A stretch of 64,000 nucleotides of DNA from Leptospirales bacterium (GCA_016788865.1 JAEUSB010000074.1:1-64000), one strand, 5' to 3'; shown: positions 17,035 to 27,626, counted from the first letter of the stretch. The notes: generated by a model not told the origin, from the letters alone. Numbers and translations: made by a program.

Positions 17035-17439
17035 TTACATGTGCTTCAGTTTGTGATTCACCTGTCTGAGCATCTTGCTGAGCAGGCGAATGCAGTTGAG
17101 CGCGAAACCAAGATTGGCCGCCATCGCTCGTTCAAATTCAACGCGAGAAAAACCGATGGCCTGCACGGCCGTTACCGCGCGCGCATCGGTTAGCCTGGCG
17201 GTATTTACGTATACCTCAAGCATGCCGAACACTTCGCCCTTGCCATAGGCAAAGACATCTTTCTGCAGAGGGGTATAGGATTTGGTGACTTCGACCTCAC
17301 CATCGAGAATCAGGAAGGAACAGGGATCTCCAACGAGGTAATCAGCTTCATATATCCGGGCGCCCGCTTCGAACGAGACGACTTTGCCAATCCCTTTGAT
17401 CGATTCCAGGGAGATTCGTTCTGAATGCGCATTGTCCAT
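17035..17439 (-). CDS. Cyclic-nucleotide-binding domain protein, degenerate binding site
   Basis: 134 residues with the strand pattern of a cNMP-binding barrel (GARIYEADYLVGDPCSFLILDGEVEV). The phosphate-binding cassette is FGMLEVYVNTARLTDARA (71-88): the key Glu after FG is Met, and the Arg-x-Ala position is displaced. It probably does not bind a cyclic nucleotide in the usual way and may serve as a structural partner of the intact paralogue encoded 6 bases downstream. It is the first gene of the minus-strand operon. Confidence 0.78.
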   Translation of the reverse strand: MDNAHSERISLESIKGIGKVVSFEAGARIYEADYLVGDPCSFLILDGEVEVTKSYTPLQKDVFAYGKGEVFGMLEVYVNTARLTDARAVTAVQAIGFSRVEFERAMAANLGFALNCIRLLSKMLRQVNHKLKHM

Positions 17440-17513
17440 GATCGCTTATTTTACCCCTTCCTTTTATTCATTGCTTTACTTTCCCGTCCAGCAATTCACG
17501 TCTGACACTTCAA

Positions 17514-18446
17514 ATGCCCGCAACCTTTGACGAGTGCTTTCAGACTTTTCCAACTCTGAATCCTCCTAAAGACTTTAGCCAGTTCTGGAAACTCGCACTT
17601 GAATCTCTAAAACGGATTCCGGTGGAGCCAAAGCAGAAAATGGTAATCAAACGCAGCCTCGTTCGCGAGCAAGTCACCGAGGTCCACTTCAAGAGTATCG
17701 GCGGATACAACCTCAGAGCGCAGCTAACAGTGCCCAGGAAACGGGGTCGTGTGCCCGGTGTGATCAGCTTCCACGACTACCTTGAAAACAAGAACATGGA
17801 CGTGGACCGAGCCCTCGGGGACGCAGGGCTGGCCCATTTGCGCCTGGACCTGCGTGGCCATGAGAAAGTCGAACCGCCACCCCTGGTTCCGCCCAGGCAT
17901 TGCATCGAAACGGGCCTGGATCCGGCCAATGAAAGCTATCCGTTCTACTGCATTCTGGACGCTGTTCGTGCCCTGGACTATCTGCGGCTGCAGGAGTCCA
18001 TCGATCCGGGGCGGGTCGGGCTAATTGGGCGGGGTCTGGGCGGTATGATGGCCGCCTTCGTTGCAGGCCTCTATCCGGATAAGGTCCGATCTGTGGCCCT
18101 TGAGCGGCCGGGCTTCCTGTTCCTGAATAAATGGAACAATGAATCGCTTTCCCCTCTTGCGGCGGAAGTCAGGGAAATCTATGCCAAATCCGCGCGTATG
18201 AAGACCAGGTCCCGCAAGGCCCTGGAATACCTCGATTGCCTCTACTTCGTCCGCGAAATGAAGCAACAATTCTTTGTTACTGTGGGCCTCGGTGACGCCA
18301 AAAACCTCCCGGCCCCCGCCTTTGCCCTCTTCAATCACCTGCAGACAGAGAAAACCATGGACCTCTTTCCGGATGAAGAGCGCGACCCGAACGGAACGGA
18401 ACAGCGCAAGAAATCGATTCAATTCCTGGCCGAAACGCTCCAGTAA
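17514..18446 (+). CDS. Acetyl-xylan-esterase-like alpha/beta hydrolase, probable pseudoenzyme
   Basis: 310 residues resembling the AXE1/cephalosporin-C deacetylase group: FSQFWKLALESL at the start, FKSIGGYNLRAQLTVP, and LRLDLRGH, where the family has DVRGQG. The nucleophile elbow, normally GGSQGG, reads GLIGRGLGGM with Gly at position 174 where the catalytic serine should be. No alternative serine lies at the elbow. The protein therefore probably lacks esterase activity, or uses another residue. It is divergent from the cNMP operon; one of the palindromic repeats begins right after its stop codon. Confidence 0.72.
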   Translation: MPATFDECFQTFPTLNPPKDFSQFWKLALESLKRIPVEPKQKMVIKRSLVREQVTEVHFKSIGGYNLRAQLTVPRKRGRVPGVISFHDYLENKNMDVDRALGDAGLAHLRLDLRGHEKVEPPPLVPPRHCIETGLDPANESYPFYCILDAVRALDYLRLQESIDPGRVGLIGRGLGGMMAAFVAGLYPDKVRSVALERPGFLFLNKWNNESLSPLAAEVREIYAKSARMKTRSRKALEYLDCLYFVREMKQQFFVTVGLGDAKNLPAPAFALFNHLQTEKTMDLFPDEERDPNGTEQRKKSIQFLAETLQ

Positions 18447-18549
18447 GGGGAAATTTCACGCTGAGGCGTGGAGACCGCGTCGGCCCTGTGAACCGAAAAG
18501 CCTAAGGGTTCCTTCTCTGCGGCCTCGGCGGCTCTGCGTGCGATTCCCC
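18447..18549. repeat. Interspersed palindromic repeat, copy A
   Basis: About 103 bases with imperfect inverted ends: GGGGAAATTTCACGCTGAG on the left, and a right end whose reverse complement reads GGGGAATCGCACGCAGAG. The inner right part (CTCTGCGGCCTCGGCGGCTC) resembles the copies at 61692-61775 and 62905-62980. It directly abuts the stop codon of the esterase-like gene, so it may also fold as a transcript-end structure. No coding capacity is visible. Confidence 0.6.
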
Positions 18550-18628
18550 TTCTCTTTTTAGCCGAAATTGGCTTTACACAGGGGCCCGCAAACGTTTCGC
18601 TGAATGTAGAGAGACCAAGAGGAATATT

Positions 18629-18946
18629 ATGTCAGAACAAGAAGCCCTGCTAGAAGGGAAAGATCTAAGAGACCGTGGTGAAGGTGACCATGGCGACCAT
18701 GAAGGTGGAGATTCCTACTTAGATCGCAAGAAGCATCAGAAAGCGCGTTATAAGAAGCGTGTGCTCGATACCAGAAATCTTACGATTGATTACAAAGACG
18801 CGGAAACCCTGGAGCGCTTTGTTTCCAAAACTGGAAAAATCCTGCCACGCAGAATGACTGGAGCAACCGCTCGCATTCAACGCAAGATCTCGCGCGAAAT
18901 TCGCGCATCCCGAATGATCGGACTGTTAGCGTTTAGCAAAAGGTAG
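18629..18946 (+). CDS. rpsR: Ribosomal protein bS18 with N-terminal extension
   Basis: The C-terminal 60 residues are clear bS18: LTIDYKDAETLERFVSKTGKILPRR, then TGATARIQRKISREIRASRMIGLLAF. bS18 binds 16S rRNA on the small-subunit platform with bS6. This copy has 105 residues instead of about 75 because of an acidic, His/Gly-containing N-terminus (DHGDHEGGD). It lacks the cysteines that form a zinc site in zinc-containing bS18 versions. The gene stands alone; rpsF, ssb and rplI, its usual neighbours, are absent. AGAGGA precedes the ATG. It could be the only rpsR or a second, zinc-free paralogue. Confidence 0.88.
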   Translation: MSEQEALLEGKDLRDRGEGDHGDHEGGDSYLDRKKHQKARYKKRVLDTRNLTIDYKDAETLERFVSKTGKILPRRMTGATARIQRKISREIRASRMIGLLAFSKR

Positions 18947-18969
18947 TTTTAGCTACCACCGGAGGGAGT

Positions 18970-21732
18970 ATGGCAGTGGGTATTCTGAATGCCGGAAACC
19001 GAGAGCTTCTTGAGGGACTGTACGAACAGTACCTCAAGAATCCCTCCAGCGTTCCGGAAGCCTGGCGAAAGTTCTTCTCTGAGCTAGACCATGAAGGCAC
19101 AAACGGCAATGGCTCAAACGGCCATGCCGCCCTTCCTCTTCATATCCCAAAACTTTCCAGCGCAGACATGGATGCCGTTGCGGACATCAACATGCGCGCC
19201 CTCCTGCTTACCCAGGCCTATCGTCGTCAGGGCCATTACTCCGCCATCACAGATCCACTGGGCCTTGTAAAGCCAGCCCGCTATCATCTCAGCCCTTCTG
19301 ATCACGGGCTATCAGACTCAGACCTTGATCGCAGCGTAACTACAATGGTCGCCGGAAAGCAGGTTACAGCACCCCTTCGCGAACTGATTCGCCGCATGGA
19401 GAACACCTACTGCTCTACTCTGGGTGCAGAGTTCTTTTATATTCGCGATGAAGAACGTCGCGGATGGCTCATTGAGCGCATGGAAGCGCAGGAAAACAAA
19501 TGGCCCATTGCCCCGGAGATGCGCAAAAAGCTCTTTGGAAAGCTGCATGACGCTGAGTATTTTGAACGCTTCCTGGCCACGCGTTTTCCCGGGAAGAAAC
19601 GCTTTTCTCTAGAAGGTGGAGAGAGTCTGATCCCTACCCTGTCCGGACTCATTGAACTGGCAGGCGATTACGAAATGCAGCAGGTAGTAATCGGGATGGC
19701 GCATCGCGGGCGTCTGAATGTTCTCACGAATGTCATGAACAAAGATCCGGCGCTGATCTTTGCGGAATTCAACGAAAAGGTCACGGAGGAAGTGGGCCCG
19801 GGTGACGTTAAGTATCACTTAGGATACTCAAGTGACGTTGTAACCATGTCCGGAAAGAAGGTCCACCTGAGCCTGGGATTCAATCCCAGTCACCTGGAAG
19901 TGATCAACCCCGTAATCCTTGGATCCGTTCGCGCTCGTCAGACAACAGGCAACGATACCAAACGCCAGCTTAACCTCCCCGTCATCATTCACGGAGATGC
20001 AGCCTTTGCAGGCCAGGGAATCAACTACGAGTGCCTGCAGATGTCCAATCTCGACGGTTACAAGATTGGCGGGGCCTTCCATATCATCTGCAACAACCAG
20101 CTTGGCTTCACAACCAATCCGGCAGACGCGCGCTCGACACGGTATTGTACCGACCTTGCAAAGATGTTGCAGGTTCCTATTTTCCATGTCAATGGCGACG
20201 ATCCGGAAGCCTGCTTTCGCGCCGTTCAACTTTGCATGGAATGGAGAAGGCGTTACGGAACAGACGTATTCCTCGATATCATTTGCTACCGTCGCTGGGG
20301 GCACAATGAGACAGATGAACCTGCATTCACGCAGCCGGTAATGTACCATGCAGTCAAGGCGCACCCGACTACTGTTACGCTACAAGAACAGTTCCTGCTG
20401 CGCGAAGGATTCAGCCAGGAAGAACTCGATACAATCAAGACTAATAGCCGCGATCATTTTGAAAATGCTTACAAGCGTTCTCAAACAGAAGGTTTCGGCA
20501 TTCAAATCCAGACACTGAAAGGAAATTGGAGTGGCTTTACTCGGATCGATGCGTCGGATCCTGTAACTGCTGTTCCGCTCGATGAGCTTCGCGCGGTTGC
20601 TGACATGGTAACGCGCGCCCCCACCGGATTCTCTGTTCATCCAAAGATTCAGAAGCTTCTTGAGCAACGTAAAGCTATGGCGCAACCAGGTGGACGCGTT
20701 GACTGGGGAATGGGGGAAACCCTTGCATACGGAACGTTGCTTCGCCAGGGAACGTCCGTTCGCATCTCAGGACAGGATGTAAAACGCGGAACCTTTAGCC
20801 ACAGACATGCTGTGCTGTTTGACTTCCAGAATGATGACGAGTACATGCCTCTGTCACTGGCCGGCCAAAAAGCTCATATTGAGATCTACAACAGTCTTCT
20901 TTCTGAAGCGGCCGTGCTCGGGTTTGAGTTTGGCTATTCGCTGGCTGATCCGCACACGCTTGTGATCTGGGAAGCGCAGTTTGGCGATTTTGCAAACGGC
21001 GCACAGGTAATTATCGATCAGTTCATTTCAAGCTGCGAAGCAAAATGGCAGCGAATGAGCGGTCTTGTAATGCTCTTGCCCCATGGTTACGAAGGTCAGG
21101 GGCCGGAACATTCCAGCGCTCGTCTTGAGCGTTATTTGCAATTGTGCTCGTTGAACAACATCATTGTCGCAAATTGCACAACTCCTGCTCAGTACTTCCA
21201 CATGATTCGCAGGCAGATGCTTCGCAATTACAGAAAGCCCCTGGTTATCATGAGCCCAAAATCGCTCCTTCGCTTACCGGAAGCTACAAGCACGCTCGAA
21301 GAATTTTCCAGAGGCACATTTGATCCTGTTCTCGAAGAGACAGATTCGACCATTGTTCCCGAGAAAGTCAGGAGAATTCTATTCTGCTCCGGTAAGATCT
21401 ACTACGAGCTGGCCGCCGAGCGCAAGAAGCTTGGCTGTACCGACGTTGCAATTGTGCGCGTAGAAGAACTCTATCCTTACCCCGTCAAAGAAATCGCTGA
21501 CGTGATCCAGTCCTATCCACAGGCCACGGAAGTTGCCTGGGTCCAGGAAGAGCCCAGAAACCAGGGTGCGTGGACCTACATGGAAGATCGACTTCGTTCC
21601 CAAATTGCGGCAAAGCAGGAACTACAATACCTTGGACGAACACCGTCGCCAAGTCCGGCAACAGGCTACTTCAAGGTGCATCAGAAAGAGCAACAGGAAA
21701 TACTAGACCAGGCATTCGAAAAGGGAGAATAA
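18970..21732 (+). CDS. sucA: 2-oxoglutarate dehydrogenase E1 component
   Basis: 920 residues, the length expected for the thiamine-diphosphate E1 of the 2-oxoglutarate dehydrogenase complex, which decarboxylates 2-oxoglutarate and passes succinyl to E2. Visible are the N-terminal [19 protein letters not shown] segment, [12 protein letters not shown] and [10 protein letters not shown]. The ThDP-binding [14 protein letters not shown] lies near residue 341, with [15 protein letters not shown] further on. [23 protein letters not shown] follows in the C-terminal domain. GGAGGG sits ahead of the ATG. sucB starts one base after the stop. bS18 lies 23 bases upstream, so the leader is shared or very short. 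Confidence 0.96.
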   Translation: MAVGILNAGNRELLEGLYEQYLKNPSSVPEAWRKFFSELDHEGTNGNGSNGHAALPLHIPKLSSADMDAVADINMRALLLTQAYRRQGHYSAITDPLGLVKPARYHLSPSDHGLSDSDLDRSVTTMVAGKQVTAPLRELIRRMENTYCSTLGAEFFYIRDEERRGWLIERMEAQENKWPIAPEMRKKLFGKLHDAEYFERFLATRFPGKKRFSLEGGESLIPTLSGLIELAGDYEMQQVVIGMAHRGRLNVLTNVMNKDPALIFAEFNEKVTEEVGPGDVKYHLGYSSDVVTMSGKKVHLSLGFNPSHLEVINPVILGSVRARQTTGNDTKRQLNLPVIIHGDAAFAGQGINYECLQMSNLDGYKIGGAFHIICNNQLGFTTNPADARSTRYCTDLAKMLQVPIFHVNGDDPEACFRAVQLCMEWRRRYGTDVFLDIICYRRWGHNETDEPAFTQPVMYHAVKAHPTTVTLQEQFLLREGFSQEELDTIKTNSRDHFENAYKRSQTEGFGIQIQTLKGNWSGFTRIDASDPVTAVPLDELRAVADMVTRAPTGFSVHPKIQKLLEQRKAMAQPGGRVDWGMGETLAYGTLLRQGTSVRISGQDVKRGTFSHRHAVLFDFQNDDEYMPLSLAGQKAHIEIYNSLLSEAAVLGFEFGYSLADPHTLVIWEAQFGDFANGAQVIIDQFISSCEAKWQRMSGLVMLLPHGYEGQGPEHSSARLERYLQLCSLNNIIVANCTTPAQYFHMIRRQMLRNYRKPLVIMSPKSLLRLPEATSTLEEFSRGTFDPVLEETDSTIVPEKVRRILFCSGKIYYELAAERKKLGCTDVAIVRVEELYPYPVKEIADVIQSYPQATEVAWVQEEPRNQGAWTYMEDRLRSQIAAKQELQYLGRTPSPSPATGYFKVHQKEQQEILDQAFEKGE

Positions 21733-21733
21733 C

Positions 21734-22954
21734 ATGGCAGTTGAAATCAAGGTCCCTCCGATGGGAGAATCAATTTCGGAGGCGACCATAGCAGGCTGGC
21801 GCAAGCAGCCTGGCGATGCCGTGTCTACCGGCGATATCCTTGTCGAACTGGAAACAGACAAAGTCACAATGGAAGTGCCCGCGCCTGCCTCCGGTGTGCT
21901 TCGCAGCGCGGACAAGAAACCAGGCGACGTAGTAAAGCTCGGCGACCTGCTCGGTACAATTGAAGAAGGCGCTACATCAGGAAAAACATCTGCTCCGCCA
22001 CGTGCTACACCTTCACCAGCAGCCACACCTCCACAGGCCGCAGCGCAGCCATCAGCAAGCAGTCCCCAGAATGCCGGAACTGCGAACACAACCGTGCCAC
22101 CCGGTGCACGTCGATTAGCCGATGAGTCCGGAATCGATCCAGCAGCAGTACAGGGAACAGGAGTACGTGGGCAGGTCAGGAAAGAAGATATTGTAAACCA
22201 CATGGCAAGCACGCCTGATGTTCCTCCAGGGAAGACTCGGGCGGCAACCAGCGGGCCACGCGAAAGCATCACTCCAATGAGTGCACTCCGCAAGAAGATT
22301 GCAGAGCGACTGGTTCAGGCCCAACAAACAGCGGCAATTCTCACTACGTTCAATGAAGTGGACATGCACAACATGATGGATGTGCGCGCGCGTTATAAGG
22401 ATGCATTTAAAGAAAAGCACGGCGTGTCGCTTGGTTTCATGTCTTTCTTTGCGAAGGCTGTGATCGATGCGCTCAAGGCCTATCCAGCGGTTAATGCGGA
22501 AATTCGTGGCACAGACATCGTTTATAAGAACTACTACGATATTGGTGTGGCTGTTGGCGGTCCTAAAGGACTGGTTGTACCCGTAGTTCGTGGTGTGGAC
22601 TTGATGAGCTTTGCCGAGGTTGAAAAGGAAATCGCGCGCCTTGCTGGCAAAGTCAAAGACGGAACCATTGGCCTCGATGATCTTCAGGGCGGAACCTTCA
22701 CCATCTCAAATGGCGGTGTCTACGGCTCCATGCTTTCGACTCCAATTCTGAATCCACCTCAGAGCGGCATCCTGGGAATGCACAATATTGTAAAACGTCC
22801 GGTTGTGGTGAATGATCAAATTGTGGCGCGGCCCATCATGTATGTCGCGCTGTCATACGATCATCGCATCATTGATGGCCGCGAAGCTGTGAGTTTCCTG
22901 GTGCGTGTAAAAGAGTGCATCGAAAATCCAGACCGCATGCTTCTTGAAATTTAG
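21734..22954 (+). CDS. sucB: Dihydrolipoyllysine succinyltransferase E2 component
   Basis: 406 residues. The N-terminal lipoyl domain has its lipoyl-lysine at Lys43 in [12 protein letters not shown] Pro/Ala-rich linker (about 78-115) is followed by a peripheral-subunit-binding domain ([29 protein letters not shown]). The catalytic acyltransferase domain ends in [13 protein letters not shown] with catalytic His377 and Asp381. It transfers succinyl to CoA and forms the core of the complex. GGGAG precedes the ATG, one base after the sucA stop. Confidence 0.96.
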   Translation: MAVEIKVPPMGESISEATIAGWRKQPGDAVSTGDILVELETDKVTMEVPAPASGVLRSADKKPGDVVKLGDLLGTIEEGATSGKTSAPPRATPSPAATPPQAAAQPSASSPQNAGTANTTVPPGARRLADESGIDPAAVQGTGVRGQVRKEDIVNHMASTPDVPPGKTRAATSGPRESITPMSALRKKIAERLVQAQQTAAILTTFNEVDMHNMMDVRARYKDAFKEKHGVSLGFMSFFAKAVIDALKAYPAVNAEIRGTDIVYKNYYDIGVAVGGPKGLVVPVVRGVDLMSFAEVEKEIARLAGKVKDGTIGLDDLQGGTFTISNGGVYGSMLSTPILNPPQSGILGMHNIVKRPVVVNDQIVARPIMYVALSYDHRIIDGREAVSFLVRVKECIENPDRMLLEI

Positions 22955-23009
22955 TTATCTTAATCAGGGACTGAGATTCACGGACTGAAACAAAGTCCAT
23001 TGAGGATTT

Positions 23010-24428
23010 ATGGAACACACCTTTGATCTTGTAGTAATCGGCGGCGGGCCGGGCGGGTACGTCTGCGCCATTCGCGCCTCGCAATTGGGATTGAAAACGG
23101 CAATTGTTGAAACGCGAGCCACCCTGGGCGGAACGTGCGTAAATGTTGGATGTATTCCGTCCAAAGCCCTCCTCGACTCATCCGAAAGGTATCACAAAGC
23201 AGTTCATGACTTCAAAGATCATGGCATTCAGACTGGATCTGTCAAGATCGATGTCAAGACCATGATGGCGCGCAAAGATCGCGTGGTTAAAGAACTGACA
23301 GATGGCTTGAACTACCTGATGAACAAAAATCGCATAACGGTATTTCGCGGCAAAGGCACTCTCGCAAAGAAAGACGCAAACGGAACTACAGTAAGCATCG
23401 CTCTGGCTGATGGCACGAAAACAGAAGCGCTGGCGAAAAATTGCGTCATTGCAACCGGTTCAGAAATCATTCGCATCCCAGGATTTGAGCCGGATTCACA
23501 GACGGTCATCACATCGGACGATGCAATTGCACTTCAAGAGGTTCCCAAGCACCTGATAGTCATTGGCGGCGGAGTAATCGGCCTTGAGTTGGGCTCTGTC
23601 TGGAATCGCCTGGGTGCGAAAGTCACTGTCGTTGAACTGCTGCCTGATATTCTCATGATGATGGACAGACAGATGCGCGAAATGGCGCGCCGCACGCTCC
23701 AGAAACAGGGAATGGAATTTCTACTCGAACACAAAGTTGTGAAGGCAGAAAAAAAGAAGGGATCCGTCACCGTAACAATCCAGACAACAGCCGGTGAAAC
23801 CAAAACCATCGAAGGGGATAAGCTCCTCGTGGCGGTGGGTCGCAAACCCTACACCGATGGACTCGGTGCAGAAAACGTGGGAGTAAAAATCACGGAGCGC
23901 GGACGCATCGCAGTTGATCCGCATACGCTGGCCACAACTGTCCCCGGAATTTACGCAATCGGAGATGTGATTGAAGGCCCAATGCTTGCACATAAAGCAG
24001 AAGAGGAAGGCGTGCTGGTTGCAGAAACACTGGCCGGCAAGAAAGGCCATGTGAACTACAATGCGCTTCCATCTGTTGTCTACACATGGCCGGAATTTGC
24101 ATGGGTTGGTCGCGGCGAAGAAGAGCTTCAAAAAGCCGGAATCGAATATAACACAGGAAAGTTCCTGTTCAGACCAAATGGCCGCGCCAAGGCAATGAAC
24201 GAACCAGACGGTCAGGTCAAGTTCATTGCAGACAAGAAGACGGATACCATTCTTGGCATTTTCATTGTTGGTCCTAACGCATCCGAGTTAATTGCAGAAG
24301 CGTCGATTGCCATGGAATTTGGTGCATCGGCGGAAGACATTGCACGCTCTTTCCATGCACACCCAACGCTCGCTGAAGTTATGAAAGAAGCTGCTCTGGA
24401 TGTAGACAAGCGTTCGATCCATAGCTGA
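23010..24428 (+). CDS. lpd: Dihydrolipoyl dehydrogenase E3 component
   Basis: 472 residues of the pyridine-nucleotide disulfide oxidoreductase family. The FAD-binding [14 protein letters not shown] is near the N-terminus and the redox disulfide is Cys43/Cys48 in [12 protein letters not shown] second nucleotide-binding [13 protein letters not shown] and the FAD motif GIYAIGDV follow. The dimer-interface catalytic pair is His451/Glu456 in HAHPTLAE. It reoxidises the E2 lipoyl groups with NAD. It follows sucB after 55 bases that can form a small GGACT/AGTCC hairpin near the ribosome-binding site, and completes the sucA-sucB-lpd operon. Confidence 0.96.
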   Translation: MEHTFDLVVIGGGPGGYVCAIRASQLGLKTAIVETRATLGGTCVNVGCIPSKALLDSSERYHKAVHDFKDHGIQTGSVKIDVKTMMARKDRVVKELTDGLNYLMNKNRITVFRGKGTLAKKDANGTTVSIALADGTKTEALAKNCVIATGSEIIRIPGFEPDSQTVITSDDAIALQEVPKHLIVIGGGVIGLELGSVWNRLGAKVTVVELLPDILMMMDRQMREMARRTLQKQGMEFLLEHKVVKAEKKKGSVTVTIQTTAGETKTIEGDKLLVAVGRKPYTDGLGAENVGVKITERGRIAVDPHTLATTVPGIYAIGDVIEGPMLAHKAEEEGVLVAETLAGKKGHVNYNALPSVVYTWPEFAWVGRGEEELQKAGIEYNTGKFLFRPNGRAKAMNEPDGQVKFIADKKTDTILGIFIVGPNASELIAEASIAMEFGASAEDIARSFHAHPTLAEVMKEAALDVDKRSIHS

Positions 24429-24700
24429 CGTTTAGGCGAACGCGAAGGAACTCAGCCCGCGTACAAGCGGCAATTGACGCAAGTGAAGCGGGCCTGGAAT
24501 CAGGGAGCAACCTCTAGAACACCTTCATCACAACAAGAATCCGCAATCCCACGGATAGTCTCGCCGGACTCGGAATCGAGCGGGCCGATACTATGATCGT
24601 ACTTCACGAACCCCGCTTGAGAATTGGGGGCTTGCGGGAAGATCAGGTAAAGATATTGATATTGGTTTCGACTTAAACGTCCAGGTAATAAAAGCGTACA

Positions 24701-25030
24701 CTAGCTCCCGGAACGCCGCAGCACTCCCCTAATGGCGAGCAGCGCAAACAAGATCAGTCCGTAGATGCCACCTGAAATAGGTGCAATCTGAAACATGCTC
24801 AACTGAGTCTCGGATTGATCCTCTTCGTTAACACAATACCAGGTCTGGCTGGTTACGACTTTACCGGGATATGGATTGAATACGCGGGATTTCATCTTCA
24901 TAGTTCCAGTGGGGCAGACAAAGGGTCTCGCAATCTGGTTAATGGCGGGAATGGCCGCTCCCAGACCAACAGAGATGACTAGAATCCCCGCGAACAAACA
25001 GACTCCAAGACCCATGATAGTCGCCTTCAT
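24701..25030 (-). CDS. Small unknown membrane protein with two transmembrane segments
   Basis: 109 residues with hydrophobic helices at about 5-28 and 84-103 and a basic tail (RGVLRRSGS). The loop between them holds two cysteines (FVCPTG and WYCVNEED) that would be periplasmic and could form a disulfide. I recognise no family. It is convergent to lpd, with 272 bases between the two genes in which I see no gene and no strong terminator. Confidence 0.55.
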   Translation of the reverse strand: MKATIMGLGVCLFAGILVISVGLGAAIPAINQIARPFVCPTGTMKMKSRVFNPYPGKVVTSQTWYCVNEEDQSETQLSMFQIAPISGGIYGLILFALLAIRGVLRRSGS

Positions 25031-25140
25031 ATGCTATTCTCCTTTTGAGCGGAACCGGCAATTGAGTTCATCACGCCGTTCAAAACCTGGCAAGCCCGAA
25101 AATTCTGTGTAACTCGGGAAATACGAAATGCTCCGGCGGC

Positions 25141-26190
25141 TTACTCGCCGACCAGCACCCCTTTCACGTACTCGTAGACGTCTTCATTCATAATCAATGC
25201 CACGTGGCCTAGCCCTGCAAACACGCGAAACACCAGGAAATCCTGTTGATCTTCCTCCGCACCCGCCTGCGCCCGGCGAAAGACTTCGCCTGTTGCACTG
25301 CGGCGACCAACCAGTCCATCGCCAAAATACAAATTCACGGGAGATTGATCATCTTTCGTCAGGGTCCCTACTACTACGTAGTACGTAACGTTTTCTATTG
25401 GCGGCACATCCGTCCGCTTTACACTGAGCAAGCCTTCTGCGCCAGCGGCTTTCCAATCTTCATCCACAAGAAACCCCCAGCGCAGGTCCTTAATTCCGTT
25501 ACTGCGTTGGTTTGCAATATCCCCTATGATGCGCGTGGGTATGGTCCAGATTGTCTTGAGAATGGTTGTGGTGAGATGTCCCAGCTTCTCCAGGTATGAT
25601 CCGTCGTTGGGAACCCCGAGCAGGACAACGCGTCTGAGTTTTGACGTCCAATTCTGGTCTTGCACGCCGGCATAGTAGCCAGCGCTGCGCGATACAAGGC
25701 CACCCATCGAATGGGCGACTATATCGATCGATCCAGGTGAATACTGATCTACAAACGATTGGATCAAGTTCGAAAGGGCGCGACCGTTCTCTGAAACATG
25801 AAGCCCGGAGTTATAACGCACATAAAGCGCGGTTAATCCCGCCGCCTCAGCAAGCCGCGGAGCAAATCCAGGCTTACCTGGGGCATGCTCCTGCCATAGG
25901 ACTTCATCCGCCATCAGGCCGTGGACAAATATTAAGACGTTTGCTCCCCGCTCAACAGTGGCACGAAGCCGCGGATCAGTAGTCGCAACGTCCATTCCAT
26001 CAAGACGGAAGGACATTTGGATCGCCCGACTGTGGCCCGACTCTGCGAGTTTGTCGCCGACTACGCCATTTAGAACGGGAAGTAAATAGTGCGTATTCTC
26101 ACTTCCCTTTTGATACGCAAATCCAATACCGCGTCCAATAGCCTGTGCGCCTTTCTTGGTTCCAGACCAAACGTTTTTCCAGAAACTCAA
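25141..26190 (-). CDS. Lipase/PGAP1-like alpha/beta hydrolase
   Basis: 349 residues from a TTG that overlaps the maf stop (TTGA). The catalytic triad is visible: an oxyanion strand [11 protein letters not shown], Ser161 in [10 protein letters not shown], Asp291 in YFGDGLV and His329 in GLGHVALI. The SMGG elbow and the general spacing fit lipases and PGAP1-like hydrolases. No signal peptide is evident. The position behind rsmE and maf in an overlapping unit does not suggest a substrate. Confidence 0.8.
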   Translation of the reverse strand: MSFWKNVWSGTKKGAQAIGRGIGFAYQKGSENTHYLLPVLNGVVGDKLAESGHSRAIQMSFRLDGMDVATTDPRLRATVERGANVLIFVHGLMADEVLWQEHAPGKPGFAPRLAEAAGLTALYVRYNSGLHVSENGRALSNLIQSFVDQYSPGSIDIVAHSMGGLVSRSAGYYAGVQDQNWTSKLRRVVLLGVPNDGSYLEKLGHLTTTILKTIWTIPTRIIGDIANQRSNGIKDLRWGFLVDEDWKAAGAEGLLSVKRTDVPPIENVTYYVVVGTLTKDDQSPVNLYFGDGLVGRRSATGEVFRRAQAGAEEDQQDFLVFRVFAGLGHVALIMNEDVYEYVKGVLVGE

Positions 26191-26831
26191 ACAAATACCT
26201 CGCTACCCATTTCGATCATCATCTCGCGCAAAACAGGCAAGGATAAACCAATCACGTTGGAATGACAACCATCCAATCCGCGAACCAGCAGACCGCCGCG
26301 CCCTTCCAGGGCAAATGCCCCGGCGCAATTCAACGGCTCACCAGTTCTAACATAGGCCTGGATTTCTGAGTCCGATGGATTTGCAAAATGAACTTTTGTG
26401 CGCGGAGCCTGAACACTCGACTTAAGAATCCTGGCCGAGGTTGAGCTGAGCTCGAGTAAGTATAATGCATGACCGGTCCAGAGGTCGCCGGTTTCATTTC
26501 GCATCATCTTCCAGCGTCCGATTGCATCATTTGCATCGCGCGGCTTACCATGAATCTGTCCGCCCAGCGCGAGCACCGAATCACATGCAAGAACCAGGAT
26601 TTCTCCCGGAATTGAAATTTGTTTTCCTTGAATTGCTCCAGGCAATTTCGAAATAACTGCTTCGGCCTTCTTTTGGGCCAGGACTCGCACAAGCTGCTCG
26701 GGATCATTCTCGATGATAGAACTCTCATCAAAGTCACTCACAAGTATAATGGGAGTAAGCCCGGCAGATTCAAGCAGACGACGCCGTGCCGGAGAAGCAG
26801 AAGCCAGAATCAGCGGGCGCATCGCGCTCAT
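26187..26831 (-). CDS. maf: Maf-family nucleoside triphosphate pyrophosphatase
   Basis: 214 residues starting [15 protein letters not shown], the Maf signature where phosphate and metal bind. [12 protein letters not shown] and [11 protein letters not shown] follow, with the late [14 protein letters not shown] block. Maf proteins hydrolyse non-canonical or modified nucleotides (dTTP/UTP or 7-methyl-GTP subtypes), but the subtype is not clear by eye. The first ATG overlaps the rsmE stop (ATGA); an ATG three codons later (MRPLIL) is an equally likely start. Confidence 0.9.
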   Translation of the reverse strand: MSAMRPLILASASPARRRLLESAGLTPIILVSDFDESSIIENDPEQLVRVLAQKKAEAVISKLPGAIQGKQISIPGEILVLACDSVLALGGQIHGKPRDANDAIGRWKMMRNETGDLWTGHALYLLELSSTSARILKSSVQAPRTKVHFANPSDSEIQAYVRTGEPLNCAGAFALEGRGGLLVRGLDGCHSNVIGLSLPVLREMMIEMGSEVFV

Positions 26832-27481
26832 TTCAAGCTCACGGCAAGCGCGGCTATGGCTGCGGTTTCAATTCGCAAGATATTCTGGCCCAGGTGATAG
26901 GTGGGAAGGTCACGCAGCATTTCAATCTCAGCTTTGGATATTCCTCCCTCCGGTCCAACCACAAAACAATAGCTCGTTGCGTCGCTATCCGGCTTGAGAC
27001 TTTCCCGGGCCCCCGGATCGAGTACGAGTGGAGCGAGACCCTGCTGCTGGGCCCATGCGATGGCGAGGTCGAGGCGCTGCGCGGGGTGAATGATTGGCAG
27101 GGCAAAGCGCCTGCTCTGCGCTGCTGCTTCCTGGATGATGCGATCCGCGCGCTTTCCAAAGTCGCTCCTCTCGCTGTGCTCAAATTCAATGGGGACCAGA
27201 TCGGTCAGGCCAAGCTCTGTGCATTTCTGTAAAAGCCAATCGCGCCTTTGGCCTTCGGGGACGGCGCAGAGGAGTACGCGCCGCGTTTCGATGCGTTCTT
27301 CGAACGATTGAAGGTCAATTTGCGCACCATTCTCAGCGACAACTCCCTGGTATCGCCTCTGCTTCCCGTCACCGCAATAGATCGGCTGGCCGGCACTCAG
27401 TCGGCGAGCGCGAACGTGCTGCCTTTCTTCTGCCGTCCAGGTTTCAAATGCTTGCGGTTGGTTGCGAAAAATCAGAAACAA
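26828..27481 (-). CDS. rsmE: 16S rRNA m3U1498 methyltransferase
   Basis: 217 residues with an N-terminal PUA-like barrel and a C-terminal SPOUT knot. The knot is marked by [29 protein letters not shown] and [16 protein letters not shown], which bind S-adenosylmethionine. Translation starts at a TTG (27481) with AAGGA 8 bases upstream. Both the ribosome-binding site and the start codon lie in a hairpin (27478-27503). It is the first gene of rsmE-maf-hydrolase, with 4-base overlaps at both junctions. Confidence 0.92.
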   Translation of the reverse strand: MFLIFRNQPQAFETWTAEERQHVRARRLSAGQPIYCGDGKQRRYQGVVAENGAQIDLQSFEERIETRRVLLCAVPEGQRRDWLLQKCTELGLTDLVPIEFEHSERSDFGKRADRIIQEAAAQSRRFALPIIHPAQRLDLAIAWAQQQGLAPLVLDPGARESLKPDSDATSYCFVVGPEGGISKAEIEMLRDLPTYHLGQNILRIETAAIAALAVSLK

Positions 27482-27503
27482 AATAGCAGTCCTTGCTATT
27501 TGT
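27478..27503 (-). promoter_or_regulatory. Hairpin enclosing the rsmE ribosome-binding site and start codon
   Basis: On the minus strand ACAAATAGCA and TGCTATTTTGT pair over 10 positions with one bulged base, around a loop AGGAC. The ribosome-binding AAGGA (27490-27494) lies in the loop and last stem base. The TTG start (27479-27481) is inside the 3' arm. Such a fold should lower initiation, or make it depend on temperature, ribosomes or a bound factor. Confidence 0.55.
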
Positions 27504-27542
27504 AATTTACAGGAGCAGGCCCTTTTGCAAGCTCACTTTGAC

Positions 27543-27626
27543 GCCGAAGTGGTGGAATTGGTAGACACAGTGGACTCAAAATCCACCGGGAGCAATCCCT
27601 TGTCGGTTCAAGTCCGACCTTCGGTA
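27543..27626 (+). tRNA. tRNA-Leu (anticodon CAA)
   Basis: Acceptor stem GCCGAAG/CTTCGGT with discriminator A. Anticodon stem GTGGA/TCCAC with loop CTCAAAA gives CAA, reading UUG. The long variable arm (GGGAGCAATCCC) marks a type II tRNA, and the T loop is GTTCAAGTC. CCA is not encoded. The first pair is G-U. The stop codon of the convergent small protein begins at the next base. Confidence 0.95.

Noticed and set aside
24429-24700. Hidden gene or small RNA between lpd and the next gene
   Set aside because: Only short frames without ribosome-binding sites and no stable hairpin with a U tract; a GCCCGC/GCGGGC pair has a loop of over 30 bases.
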